DNA of 64,000 nucleotides from Aspidapion aeneum (taxonomy: Eukaryota > Arthropoda > Insecta > Coleoptera > Brentidae): positions 44,873,235 through 44,937,234 of the forward strand of contig OY755044.1 of assembly GCA_963576565.1 (NCBI GenBank), read 5' to 3'. The notes under the pieces were generated by a model. It ran no database searches. It was given only the letters and a program-made list of their open reading frames with translations, and was not told where the DNA came from. Made by a program: the position numbers and the translations under genes. Of the stretch, positions 44,433 to 56,914 are shown one piece after another; the stretch's first letter is position 1, and each line of letters starts with the position of its first letter.

Positions 44433-46217
44433 GAACATTTTTTTCTTATTTTTCTTTCTTTAATTTAATTTGTTGTTTATAGTTTTAGGTCCTTGCATTA
44501 CTTGCAATTTGGTATTTGATAATCACTGTCCACTAGTTATCAAAGTAATTTGACCTGTACATATACCTATAGCATATGGGTCTATGTGAATGCATGTGTG
44601 TGTGTATGTGTCTGTAAAAAATAATAAAGATTTATTTCTTTATTTATAGTATATGTAAAGAGTTTGTTTTTGATAGGAAAAGTTTAGTATTATAATTAAA
44701 ATTATTAGTTTAAAAATTAAGTAATAAACAGTAGTTACTTAGTCAATGTTCTTAAAGTTTTAAAAATTTTAATAAGCTATTTTTAGTTACTTAATTTTTT
44801 TCTTGTATTCTATCTTTTGTTTGTAGGTAAAAGCACTACAGGATTAAGTTATTCGCTTTCAGCACTAATAAAAGAATTAAAAAATTTATTATAAAAATGT
44901 TAGAATTTCTGTATTTACATTTAAAATGTGTGGAATAACTCTTGAAACTTGAATCATATATAAGAAATTTGATGAAGAATATAAAAAGTTACGGTTTGTG
45001 AGATAAACGCAGAAAATCGTCGTGAGGTTCAGTTTGGTGAGGAGGTTAATCCTAGGGTAGAGGGGGTTTCCTTAAGGACACCTATCGTAAATGCAAGCTT
45101 TATAGGAAGCAAAGCCTGACATTGATTTTCTATTTTTTGGTTATTATTTTTGAAATTTTTTCCTCGATTTTGCACCTTAGGTTTCCTACTAGGAGTTCAC
45201 AACCAAAATGTCAAATCCTTATAAATTTGTTCATCTAGTCGTCATTTTTACGCCTAATTTGCTTCGACTATAAAATACGATGTCCAAAAAAAGTGTTATA
45301 AATAAAAGAAAATTGAAGCCAACCTTTACCGTTGTGTAGGTATGAAGGGCAGCAATTTATAAGTAATTCTTTTTGTGGTGGCAAAGAACTTTTTATAGAC
45401 ATGTGTGTCAATTTAAAAACTTTTAAAAACGCCTCGGATTTTAAAAATTTTTTATTAAGAAAATCCGGTTTTTAATAATGATAAATCTTTGACTAACTTA
45501 CTTAGCCAATTTTAAATTAAAAAAATGAGTCAACAAACATGTTAAAAAGATACTTTACTATTTCCAGTTTTTTACTTAAAAATACTTCCGTAAGTTTGAA
45601 CCAAAACGGATTTAGCAAAAAAAACAAATGTCATATTACTAGGGTTTTATTCGAATTTGAAAGAATAAGGATGCGACTTTTTTACTAAATTTGCGCCAAC
45701 ATAGCCAATTCTTAAAACACTTGACTAATTTAAAATATTGATAATGCCAGGAAAAAGAATTAACGTTAAATTAATCGGACAAAAATGCGCGTTTTTAGTG
45801 TTTTTAACCTGGTCAGGCTAGCATAAACAAAAAAATCACTTTGATTTAATTTGCGATGTTTTGTCACGCGCTATTTAGCTTTTTCCTTCAATAAGAAGAA
45901 CCACTATAGCAGCTACGTCCCTGGCCGTAACTTATATTCAATGTCTTTGGAGGAATTCAGCTATTTCAAGAGAAGAAAAAAACTTACTCCTACTAAGCTT
46001 TGCTTTTTAAACGACAAAACAATAGTGAAAATCGCAGCAAAGCAAGTTGTTTTGAAAATAGATTTTTTTTTAGAAAAAAAAATTGAGATAACGCCGAAAC
46101 TGCGTTATTTGGGTGTGTTTGAAGCTATCTGAGCAATATCGTTGTGACGTCTGTCTGCGTGTATCTCTGTCCGTAACACGATAGCTCCTAAACCGCTTAA
46201 CCCATTTTCATGAAATG

Positions 46218-46219
46218 TT

Positions 46220-46275
<56 letters not shown>
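46218..46275. repeat. (AT)n microsatellite unique to the left arm
   Basis: About 58 bp of AT. The mirrored site in the right arm has only 'catttcatgaaatg' continuity, so the expansion happened after arm duplication. Confidence 0.9.
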
Positions 46276-46278
<3 letters not shown>

Positions 46279-46861
46279 GTGAAATAGTGTTTGACATTGT
46301 AACGAGCTGAATAGATTTTGGTCCAAATCCACTAATGCTTGATAGTTTTTTGACAATTAATTTATTTTTAACTGCGAACTTTTTAACGGAGCATCTTAAC
46401 AATATGCGGCTTTGGAAATGTAATGGAGCACTTTTATCTTAATAATTTGTGTAATACATTGAAACATCATAAAAGCCTTTGTTTCTGAGATATGTACAAA
46501 AAAACTGAAAACGGGAAGTGTTCTAATAGGCTAGCTAGAAAGGTATCAGATCCGTCATGGATCCGTTTATTTTATTTCAGAAACTTGCATTTAAATACAG
46601 TACATTTTTATGTTTCAGTGGCATTTTTCAGGGGATAATGTAAAGTTGCATAATATCTTTCATATTATCTTTTGAACTATAGGTCGTTTTTGAGTTATAT
46701 TGGTTTTAAATTCCTGTTGGAGTGCACTAATAATACGAGTTGAACCAGGATTACGTATAAGTAATCCTGGGCCAACTTGGAAATTATTAGTATACTTAAA
46801 TAGGAATTTAATACTTTGGTACAAATTTAAATAACCTAAAACGAAGTCAGAGAAATTCGTT

Positions 46862-47877
46862 TTGAAAAAATATGTAACTACAAATGCTATAAACTGAAGA
46901 AATTTGCTGTCAAGATTTGGCAATTTTGCAAAGCAGGATGATAGGAAACGATGCAAATTTTTTAATACATTAACCTCTCACAAGGGCAGGAAAATATTAA
47001 TAATAAGCTGTATATACAGGGTGATGCATTTGCAATAAAGCGAATAAAAATTATAAATTTATCATAACTTTCTTGGAAATTAAATGATAAAGAATGTAAT
47101 ATACAAATTTTGACATCACGTGACATTTGAGCCTTTTGGTTGCTGGTGGTTATTACTAGATTTATAATATGCGCGTTGGGCTGTGGCGTGGGCAAACACA
47201 ATATCCTGCATATGTTTTTTTCTGTTTTAAACGGCTTAACTAACTATTGCAACTCCTTTTTTATTCAATTTACTTTCACGGATAAATTAAAAAATATTCA
47301 AAATTCTGACATATCCATCATGTCATAATCATTGCAAACCAAAAAATATACAAATTAATATAAACTATTAAATTTATTAGCATTCCAAAAACTGTATTTT
47401 TGACACTTCCCTTTTATTTGTTTATCGGATCTATGTGTAGAATTTTTGACAGTAAGTAAACCATTTCCCAACAAAAATTGTATTTAGGACTTTCAAGCTA
47501 TTCTGAGATCACAAGCCTCAAAATGAGTATTTCAAAAAAAATAACAGCCCGTTTTTCTATAATGAAATTATAAAGGTACGGTTTTTTATATAAAGACAGT
47601 ACGTTGCCACCATTAATCTTGTCTTACAAAATTTTGCAACGACCTGACCTCACCTATTTCTAGTGGTGTTACCACATATATAGGTACATATATGAGATGA
47701 GGGGAACTTCCTTTACCAGAATTTCAAAAGAGGGGTAAAGATAAATACGTAGAATACGTTCGGACCTCAGGCCAATATACAACCTTTGGATATGTGCTAT
47801 GTCCTGCCACCTCAGGCACTGTTGCCGGTTTTATTGAGGTGAGAACGTATGGCGTATATCTACCCTAACCTATAAGC
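46862..47877. other. Spacer of the giant inverted repeat (1016 bp)
   Basis: Unique sequence between arms. It contains 'acctcacctat' at 47646, 'gccacctcagg' at 47807 and 'attgaggtgagaacg' at 47833, words related to the GTCACCTCA/TGAGGTG clusters at the outer ends. A 'acagggtgatgcatttgca' terminus-like word lies near 47017. Minus-strand frame 46962-47201 is unassigned. No gene supported. Confidence 0.5.
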
Positions 47878-50557
47878 AACGAATTTCTCTGAGTTCGTTT
47901 TAGGTTATTTAAATTTGTACCAAAGTATTAAATTCCTATTTAAGTATACTAATAATTTCCGAGTTGGCCCAGGATTACTTATACGTAATCCTGGTTCAAC
48001 TCGTATTATTAGTGCACTCCAACAGGAATTTAAAACCAATATAACTCAAAAACGACATTTAGTTCAAAAGATAATATGAAAAATATTATGCAACTTTACA
48101 TTATCCCCTGAAAAATGCCACGGAAACATAAAAATTGACTGTATTTAAAAGCAATTTTCTGAAATAAAATAAACGGATCCATGACGGATCTGATACCTTT
48201 CTAGCTAGCCTATTAGAACACTTCCCGTTTTCAGTTTTTTGTACATATCTCAGAAACGAAGGCTTTTATGAAGTTTCAAGGTATTACACAAATTATTAAG
48301 ATAAAAGTGCTCCATTATATTTCCAAAGCCACATGATGTTAAGATGCTCCGTTAAAAAGTTCGCATTTAAAAAAAAAAATAATTGTCATAAAACTATCAA
48401 GCATTAGTGGATTTGGACCAAAATCTATTCAGCTCGTTACAATGTCAAACACTATTTCACCTAAACATTTCATGAAAATGGGTTCAGCGGTTTAGGAGCT
48501 ATCGTGTTACGGACAGAGATACACGCAGACAGACGTCACAACGATATTTCTCAGATAGATTCAAACACACCCAAATAACGCAGTTTCGGCGTTATCTCAA
48601 TTTTTTTTTCTAAAAAAAATCTATTTTCAACAACTTGCTTTGCTGCGATTTTTACTATTGTTTTGTCGCTTTAAAAGCAAAGCTTAGTAGGAGTAAGTTT
48701 TTTTCTTCTCTTGAAATAGCTGAATTCCTCCAAAGACATTGAATATAAGTTACGGCCAGGGACGTAGCTGCTATAGTGGTTCTTCTTATTGAAGGAAAAA
48801 GCTAAATAGCGCGTGACAAAACATTGCAAATTAAATCAAAGTGATTTTTTTGTTTATGCTAGCCTGACCACGTTAAAACACTAAAAACGCGCATTTTTGT
48901 CCGATTAATTTAACGTTAATTCTTTTTTCTGGCATTATCAATATTTTAAATTAGTTAAGTGTTTTAAGAATTGGCTATGTTGGCGCAAATTAAGTAAAAA
49001 AGTCGCATCCTTATTCTTTCAAATTCGAATAAAACCCTAGTAATATGACATTTGTTTTTTTGCTAAATCCGTTTTGGTTCAAACTTACGGAGGTATTTTT
49101 AAGTAAAAAACTGGAAATAGTAAAGTATCTTTTTAACATGTTTGTTGACTCATTTTTTTAATTTAAAATTGGCTAAGTAAGTTAGTCAAAGATTTATCAT
49201 TATTAAAAACCGGATTTTCTTAATAATTTTTTTTTTTAAATCCGAGGCGTTTTTAAAAGTTTTTAAATTGACACACATATCTATAAAAAGTTCTTTGCCA
49301 CCACAAAAAGAATTACTTATAAATTGCTGCCCTTCATACCTACACAACGGTAAATGTTGGCTTCAATTTTCTTTTATTTATAACACTTTTTTTGGACATC
49401 GTATTTTATAATCGGAGCAAATTAGGCGTAAAAATGACGACTATATGAACAAATTTATAAGGATGTGACATTTTGTTTGTGAACTCCTAGTAAGAAACCT
49501 AAGGTGCAAAACCGAGGAAAAAGTGTCAAAAAGAAAAACCAAAAAAGAGAAAATCAATGTCAGGCATGCTTCCTATAAAGCTTGCATTTACGATAGGTGT
49601 CCTTAAGGAAACCCCCTCTACCCTAAGATTAACCTCCTCACCAAACTGAACCTCACGACGATTTTCTGCGTTTATCTCACAAACCGTAACTATTTATATT
49701 CTTCATCAAATTTCTTATATATGATTCAAGTTTCAAGATTTATTCCACACATTTTAAATGCAAATACAGAAATTCTAACATTTTTATAATAAATTTTTTA
49801 ATTCTTTTATTAGTGCTGAAAGCGAAAAATTTAATCCTGTAGTGCTTTTATCTACAAACAAAAGATAGAATACAAGAAAAAAATTAAGTAACTAAAAATA
49901 GCTTATTAAAATTTTAAAAACTTTAAGAACATTGGCTAAGTAACTACTGTTTATTACTTTTCCTGTCAAAAACAAACTCTTTACATATACTATAAATAAA
50001 GAAATAAGTCTTTATTATTTTTTACAGACACATACACACACACATATATATGCTATATGTATAGGTATAGGTACAGGTCAAATTACTTTGATAACTAGTG
50101 GACAGTGGTTTAATTATATAATAGATGCTTATGTACAGTAGGTCCGTAGAGTCTTGAATCACCCATTATTGCTGATTTAGAGACCGTTGATTGGATGACA
50201 TGTTTGTTATTAAATAAATGACGTACTTCATGGTTACTTTTAACTCTATTTGACCAATCAGGGTGCTAAAAAAACTTATTTCATACAAATGTCTTTTCTT
50301 AAGTGTTTAGGTATGGAGATACCTTAACAAAAATGTACCACATTTGTAATGACCCATCAAAGCCAAATGTGAAAAAATATACCGGGTGTCCTATTTAAAG
50401 AAACATAAGTTTATGTCATAGCTTTTTCTGGAACATCCTCTATAATTAACCATAGCCTTTTCTAACTCGTATTTTAAATCTTTATTTGATATCCAAGCTT
50501 TTTTCTAAAAAGCTTACAACTTTTTTAAAAAATTCGTGATTCTACACTTTAGGGACA

Positions 50558-51019
50558 TGTTAGCTCCCGCTAAAATTTCGCGGTTGTTTGTAAATTTTTA
50601 AAGCCACACAATTGGATGAAGGACAGAGTGTATTCACGCATTTTGGACATGCCCACCAAGAATCTTTGTCAATCGCCTCGAGAAATGGCGTGATAATTTC
50701 GTTCTCCAACTATTTCAAATTTCTGCACTTAAAAGTGCTCGATTTTGGTGTACTGAAGCATAGAACTAGAAACTTCAGCCCTTCAGCTACGTGGTGATAT
50801 CATTAGATCCAGAAAGGGGCCCCTTGGAACGTGGAGAAATTGGCTGCAAACTGGTGAGTGCTTTGTTTCTGATTGCCGTTGTGTGGCACCAACAATTAAC
50901 CTATGGACGTTTGATTATTTCGTGATTTCATATCAATATATTTATGTTTGTTCGCGCTTCATTTAATTAAAATATTTACAGTCCATTGCAGTTATCGTTT
51001 TTCTAACCGCGGGCTAACA
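50558..51019 (+). repeat. 5' LTR of BEL element B
   Basis: 462 bp, starts TGTTAGCTCCCGC and ends GGGCTAACA. Differs from the 3' LTR by a 10-bp indel and only a few substitutions. Confidence 0.95.
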
Positions 51020-51594
51020 TAAGTGTTCCTTTCGAGCCGAATTATTTTAAATTTACTCCATACGACGGTATTAATAAGTCGGCCATTTATTTTCACGCCG
51101 AAAACAAGGCGGCCTTGAATTTTTCCCATCGTATTGAAACGAGAGAAAGTCGTTCGACCTTCGGTGTCGGCGCAGTACCTGTTTTCGGTCCGCTGCTATG
51201 GTAACGGGTCTACTACCGCGTGGTCATTCAGTATAAACAAAATCGAGGATCAATCAAAAAACAAAACAAACAACATTTCTCATTTTTGTGTTAGGTGTGT
51301 TCCATATCATTTCGATATTTAAAACAATTTTCATCAATTGCGATAAATTAGTGCATATTTTCGACAATTCGTCATTTTTCTATTTCAGAAGCATTAATTT
51401 AGCGTTAATTGTATATTTACCGACATTTCTGAGATTAGATGTGTTCCATATCATTTCGATATTTAAAACAATTTTCATCAATTGCGATAAATTAGTGCAT
51501 ATTTTCGACAATTCGTCATTTTTCTATTTCAAAAGCATTAATTTAGCGTGAATTGTATATTTACCGACAATTTCGTCATTTCAAAGGTAAAATC
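51020..51594 (+). other. Leader of BEL element B with 144-bp duplication
   Basis: A candidate primer-binding segment 'tgttcctttcgagccg' lies at 51024-51039 just inside the LTR. 'gtgttccatatcatttcgat' recurs 144 bp apart, at about 51297 and 51441, and the two copies are nearly identical. The frame at 51288-51551 is created by this duplication and is not a gene. Confidence 0.8.
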
Positions 51595-52255
51595 ATGTCT
51601 GTCAAAAAAGCCGTGCAAAAACGCAAGGGTTTTTTATCTGCGATCACCGAGTGTTATGTGTTTTCACAGACCGCGGCATCGGACGAAAAAGCGAGAAACG
51701 AGTTTCAAGTGAGGTATTCCGATTTGGATGAAACCTTCGATAAATGCATGCTGGCACATAATGATGTCATTATGTTAATAGACGACTCGGACGACGAGGA
51801 GTTTAAAACGCAGGATGCGATCCTTTCAGAAGCTCGTAAATATTTTTATGCGTGTAAGGGGGTTTACTCTAAAATATTTCCGGTTGAGGCCCCAACCCTT
51901 TCGGGATCATATGTTCGACAAAACGAATCTGAAACTCCAAAACTCAAAGAGTTAGGTATTCCCATATTTCGAGGTGATAAAAAATTATGGCCAAGCTTTT
52001 TCGATCTTTTTAATAACATTATAGATCTAAATCAAAGTCTAAGTAACGTTCGAAAACTTCAATATTTATTTTCATATCTCGAGGATGAGCCTTTAAAATT
52101 GATATCAGGGATTAGCTTATCTGATCAAAATTATAAAATTGCGTACGACAAATTAGTCAATAGATATCAAAACAAGCGAGACCTCGCAAATGATGCTTTA
52201 AGCACAATTATGAACTCCGACGCGTTCAAATTTCGAAATGAGTCACGCCAATACT
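51595..52255 (+). pseudogene. BEL element B gag, N-terminal part
   Basis: The likely start is the ATG at 51595 (MSVKKAVQKRKGFLSAITEC); the upstream ATG at 51553 is in the leader. Charged helical N-terminus, then LKELGIPIFRGDKKLWPSFF and a DUF1759-type capsid region (LFSYLEDEPLKLI and NYKIAYDKLVNRYQ). The frame ends at 52255, shortly after LSTIMNSDAF. The following frame resumes downstream in the family's order, so a gag segment appears to be missing and the frame is shifted. Gag would form the particle. Confidence 0.85.
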
Positions 52256-54313
52256 AATACCGAAATTCCCACTTTTCAGTCACCTTTTCAATTTCTAGAA
52301 AAAATATGTAAAGTTTTGGAATCACTTCCTCAATCAACAGCACCCAAAAAGGTGCCTATCTATCAAAAATCAAATTCTATGCAAAATCAGTCTGGGCAAA
52401 AGCCTACCTATCAAAATTCAAATTCTATGCGAAATCAGTTTGGGCAAAAGCCTACCTATAAATCATCCAATTCGCCCTTTATAGGACTGTCTGGCACCTC
52501 AACTAATTCAAGTACGGGAATAAAATGTTTCCGGTGTAATCAAGGTCACGTGCTTTCGAAATGGCAAACATTTCTTGATCTCTCACCTATCGATCGCCTA
52601 TCTTTCGTCAAGCAGAAAAAATTAGGTCTAGCGTGTTTTCATCCCTTGCATGGGGTAGATACTTGCAAATCAAAATATTCATGCAGGACTTGCAATAGTA
52701 AAAGGCACCACACTTTAACTCATATCTTAGAAACTAATCAAGAGTCTGGAAGCCAAGATACTAGTCCTGTCATTCACACACCACCTGTCAATAATCATCA
52801 TGTGTCATTAAATACCTCAGGACCTCCAGGTACCTTTCTTTTATGCACCGCCATAATAGATGTTATGGACGGTTGCGGAAATTTTCAACCTGTAAGGGCA
52901 CTGCTTGATTCTGGATCACAGACAGGATTCATCAGTGAAAAGTGTATTCAGCGTCTTAATCTTCCTAGGCGAAGTTACACCACTGAAATATTCGGATTAA
53001 ATCAGATGTCTTCTTTTACTTCCAAAGGGCTCGTTCAATGTCACATTAAGCCACAAGGACAGGTCACTCCTTTACTTAATTTCGAAACCATAGTCGTTCC
53101 ACAATTATGTTCCAATATGCCTACATTCACTTTGAACGATAATCAGTGGAAACACTTGGAAAACCTTAAACTTGCCGACCCATCTTTTTTCAAATCTAGA
53201 CCTGTGGACCCAGTTATTGGTTGCGAGCTATTCGCACAGATATTCAAGGAGGGCAGGGTTCTTGGACAAATAGGGCAACCTTCAGCCCTTGAAACTATCT
53301 TTGGCTGTGTCGTCATGGGAAAGGTTGACGAAGTAGGTAGTCTTACGGAACGAACCAGTTGTTTTTTAACGAGTCATTCACCTCCTTTAGAGGTCATTCT
53401 CCCTAGGTTTTGGGAAATCGAACATTTGCCTAAAAAACAAATCTTATCAAAGGAAGAAAAACAAGCAGAATCAATTTTTACTGCGAGTGTTGTACGGCAA
53501 CCGAGCGGTAGATTCATGGTAGATCTTCCGTTTAAAGATAAAATAAACCCTGACCTAGGAAATACTTATCCGCAAGCTTATCGTAGATTTTTACTTCTAG
53601 AAAATAGATTACTCAAAAATCCTGATCTGTACACTGCCTATTCAAGTTTCATGCAAGACTATATCGATTCCAATCATATGAGTTTAGTTTTAGCTAGTCA
53701 ACCAAAGGTCGACGTATCATGTTTTTTAGCACATCATTGCGTACTAAAGCCGGAAAGCTTAAGTAGAAAATTAAGGGTAGTCTGGGATTGTTCGGCAGTC
53801 ACCCCAAAAAATATTAGTCTCAATGACACGTTGTTATCTGGACCGAAACTTCAAAAGGATATTGCTTCTTTACTCCTTACGTTTCGTCTTAATCCTATTG
53901 CCTACATTGCTGATATCAAACAGATGTTCCGTCAAGTCCTTATCAATCCTTATCACCGTCCTTGTCAAAGGATATTGTGGAGGTTTTCTCCACATGACCC
54001 ACTTTCAGTGTGGGAACTTTCTACTGTCACTTTTGGCATGACATGCTCACGTTTTCTAGCCATGCGTACCTTAAATGAGCTGGCAGAGAGAGAAAAGGAA
54101 CGTTTTCATATGGCTAGTACTGTTCTAAAAACGTCAATCTATATCGACGATATCTTGGGAACTAGCCCTTCGCTTTCTGAAGCTCTTTCCCTTCAAACGG
54201 AACTCAATGATTTGTTGAAGTCGGGAAGATTTGAACTTAAAAAATGGGCAAGCAATTGTCCCGAGTTATTGGCAACATTGCCAGAATCCGATCGTCAAAT
54301 GCCTCTCTTTTGA
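52238..54313 (+). pseudogene. BEL element B gag end, protease and reverse transcriptase
   Basis: 691 codons. It opens in the gag C-terminal part (TNTEIPTFQSPFQFLEKI), then near-repeats of 'NSM-x-NQ-x-GQKPTY' at about 52370-52460. A zinc region follows in which the first knuckle reads CFRCNQGHVLSKW and the second CFHP, so each has lost a cysteine. Protease: ALLDSGSQTGFIS at about 52899-52937. BEL linker: DPVIGCELFAQIF, ENRLLKNPDLYTAYSSF. Reverse transcriptase: RVVWDCSA, YIADIKQMFRQV (motif A, about 53902-53937), TFGMTCSRFLA (motif B) and YIDDILG (motif C, 54139-54159). The frame stops at 54313 in the thumb, where the next frame overlaps and continues the same protein, so a single-base indel near 54296 is the break. 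Confidence 0.9.
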
Positions 54314-56750
54314 CAAGGAGGAACCCCACTTTATCAAAGTTTTAGGACTTCAATGGCATCCAAAAAACGACATTTTTTCTTATCAATGCCGAATGAAGGA
54401 CAAACCCCCAACCAAACGTGCTATTTTATCTATCATAGGAACAATCTTCGATCCCTTAGGTTTTCTTTGTCCCTTGTTGCTACAAGCAAAATTTATTTTG
54501 CAACAGTTGTGGATATCAAAAATAGGCTGGGACGAAGAACCAGATTCTTCTATCATCGACTCTTGGAACAAACTTCGTTCTGAATTCTTGCTTCTTTCCA
54601 ATTTTCAATTACCTCGACAAATCAAACTGTCAAAAACCAATACCTGTCAAATCATCAGCTTCTGTGACGCTTCAATTCGAGGCTACGCAGGCGTCGTATA
54701 TTTTCGTGTAGAAGAGGAAAATAATATATCTGTTGCTCTCATATCTGCAAAATCTAAGGTCGCGCCTATAAAGTCACAGATTTTGGCTAGGCTAGAACTC
54801 CTAGGCGCATTTCTTTTAAGCGAATTAATTGGCTTCCTTTTATCTAGCTATGAAGGAAAAATAACTTTTACAAATATCGTTACTTTCTGCGATTCGCAAG
54901 TCGTATTGCATTATCTTTCATCCCCTCCTAATCGCTGGCAAACCTTTGTTGGAAATCGAGTCAGTAGAATCCAAGAAATCATTCCCTCAAGCTCATGGCG
55001 CTACATTCCTTCTGCTTTAAATGCAGCCGATATTGCGTCACGAGGGGCCACCCCTTCACAGCTCATGCCACATGACATGTGGTGGAACGCACCGTCGTTT
55101 TTGTGGTCTCCCGAAAACGAATGGCCCGATTTTCATAAATCAAAAATGCCGATTGATTTCGGAGATATTAATCTGGAGGAAAAGCCAAAGGTCTGTTGCA
55201 ATGCGATAATTGACGTTAAATTCTTAGATCAGCTTCTTATCAGATATTCATCTATATCAAAAATTCAACGTATCATTTGTTATGTCCTTCGAATAGTTAA
55301 CCTTTTTCAAAACCATTCCTATCAAAAACCCACTAAGCCGCCGGACCAAAAAGTTATTTTTGAGAATATTGTTTTTCCTACCACCGGTGAGATGCAAAGT
55401 GCGTTATACCTTCTTATCAAACGCGTTCAAGGTTCTTGTTTTTCTGAGCTTTTTTCCGCGTTATCTAAGGATAAACCAATACCGAAACCTTGTCGAAAAC
55501 TTTCACCTTTTCTTGATGAAAATAATATCATTAGAGTCGGTGGCAGATTACAAAAATCTGACCTTTTGTCTTATTCTGCAATCCCCGTCTTACTTTCGAG
55601 TAACCATCGTTTAACTACTCTTCTCATCGAGTCCGCTCATCGACAATACCTTCATCCTGGGTTTAAAACATTAAATAATCTGCTTTTACAGCAATTTTGG
55701 ATATTATCTGCCAGACGGGCAATTCAAAGAACCATATCGAAGTGCTTGCAATGTTTTAGAATCAACCCTAAACCCTATCGACCGCCCATAATGAGTTCAC
55801 TTCCCGCTCATCGAATCAATCAACTTAAACCTTTTTTGAGTGTAGCTATCGACTTTTGTGGACCTTTCTTTGTGATTCCTCATCGTTACCGTGGTTGTAA
55901 AGCTTTCAAATCGTATGTCTGTGTGTTTGTCTGTACGGCTACACATTGCGTGCATTTGGAATTAACCATGGAACTGTCCACCGAAGGGTTTGTAGGTGCA
56001 TTCCATCAATTCATTTCCCGACGTGGAAGCGTGACGCAATGCTGGTCAGATCAAGGCAGTAATTTTATAGGGTTTCGTAACCAATTACTTGATTACGCAA
56101 GAAGTGCGGCCACCAGACTTTCTATTCGTTGGCATCTGGGACCACCTCTCAGTCCACATTTCAATGGCCTGGTAGAAGCTGGCGTCAAAAGTTTTAAAAC
56201 TCACTTTGTTCGAGTAGTCGGCGACCAGAAGTTGTCCATCATGGAAATTTCCACCCTTACATGTCGCATAGAAGCCGTACTTAATAGTCGTCCTTTATCT
56301 CCTGCCTCTTCAGACCCACACGATCTTCAACCTCTTACCCCTGGGCATTTTTTGACCCTTGAACCCCTTAATTCAGAAATTCCGAAGTCAGATTTGTCCG
56401 AGGTTCCCCTAAATCGGCTCTCGAGATGGATACTAATCCAAAAACTACATAATGATTTTTGGAAACGGTATTCTATAGAGTATTTGCATACGCTACAACA
56501 GCGACACAAGTGGGCTGATTCGTCCCCAAATATCAAATTAAATGATTTGGTTATCATAAGAAGTGATCACATTCAATCACCTTTGAAATGGCCGGTCGGT
56601 CGGGTCATCGAACTGCATCCCGGCGGGGACGGTCAGGTGCGTGTTGCGACGGTACAAACGGTTACCGGTGTTTATAAGCGGCCAGTTTTAATTTTTCTAC
56701 CTATTACCGGATATTACAATAGGTTTTTCTTTATTTTTATTTTTTTTTGA
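54231..56750 (+). pseudogene. BEL element B RT thumb, RNase H, integrase and C-terminal domain
   Basis: True continuation begins near 54296. Thumb: IGTIFDPLGFLCPLLLQ. RNase H: SFCDASIRGYAGVVYF, then RLELLGAFLLSEL, FCDSQVVLHYL and LNAADIASRG. Integrase zinc region: HRLTTLLIESAHRQYLH, with CLQCFRINPKP. Catalytic core: SVAIDFCGPF (first D), WSDQGSNFIG (second D, about 56048) and NGLVEAGVKSFK (E, about 56174). Then NSRPLSPASSDPHDL, LTPGHFLTLEP and the DUF5641-like end, KWPVGRVIELHPGGDGQVR. Length 839 codons with no stop, and all catalytic acids are visible. The tail after FLPITGYY runs into T-rich non-coding DNA. Confidence 0.9.
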
Positions 56751-56890
56751 ATTTTTTGTTTGTTTGTTTTGCCTTTTTCGGGATTTCGTTATCTCTAAAT
56801 AAACTTACGATCCTTATCTGTTTTCATTCATTTATATTTATCGGTCGATCATTTTTCTTATATCTATATCTGTCCGGTTGAGATTCTAAA

Positions 56891-56914
56891 ATTGTGTGTT
56901 TTGGAGGGCAGTTA
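56891..56914 (+). other. Candidate polypurine tract of element B
   Basis: 'ggagggcag' a few bases before the 3' LTR. Confidence 0.5.

Larger units (their letters stand above)
43841..44523. mobile_element. Foldback insertion with two divergent tRNA-like genes
   Basis: A 683-bp insertion present only in the left arm. The right arm keeps the empty site 'aaccactgtccactag', and the insertion is flanked by CACTG at 43836-43840 and 44524-44528 (5-bp target-site duplication). The inner 640 bp (43844-44483) is an inverted repeat with arms of about 260 bp and only a few differences, around a loop of about 116 bp that itself holds a palindrome ('gggcgatttgccaatatatt' and its inverse, 44107-44139). Each arm ends with a tRNA-like gene reading outward. 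A 40-bp non-palindromic tail ('tttaggtccttgcattac' onward) lies at the right. Confidence 0.85.
41938..46861 (+). repeat. Left arm of a giant inverted repeat
   Basis: From 'ttgataaagggtacgtagcc' at 41938 to 'cagagaaattcgtt' at 46861. Its reverse complement is 47878-58840, read end to end, once later insertions are discounted. About 97% identity in the outermost 330 bp by eye. Left-only additions are the tRNA foldback (43841-44523) and an (AT)n run near 46218-46275. Contents shared with the other arm: a TATA-like box near 42215, a short conserved frame (43194-43394) and a MITE (43381-43807). Confidence 0.92.

Noticed and set aside
45851..46132. 93-codon frame in the left palindrome arm as a gene
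   Set aside because: The mirrored frame in the right arm is broken by a stop in the middle and the composition is Lys/Phe-rich low complexity.
51288..51551. 87-codon frame with an internal repeat
   Set aside because: Result of the 144-bp duplication in the leader of element B, not a gene.
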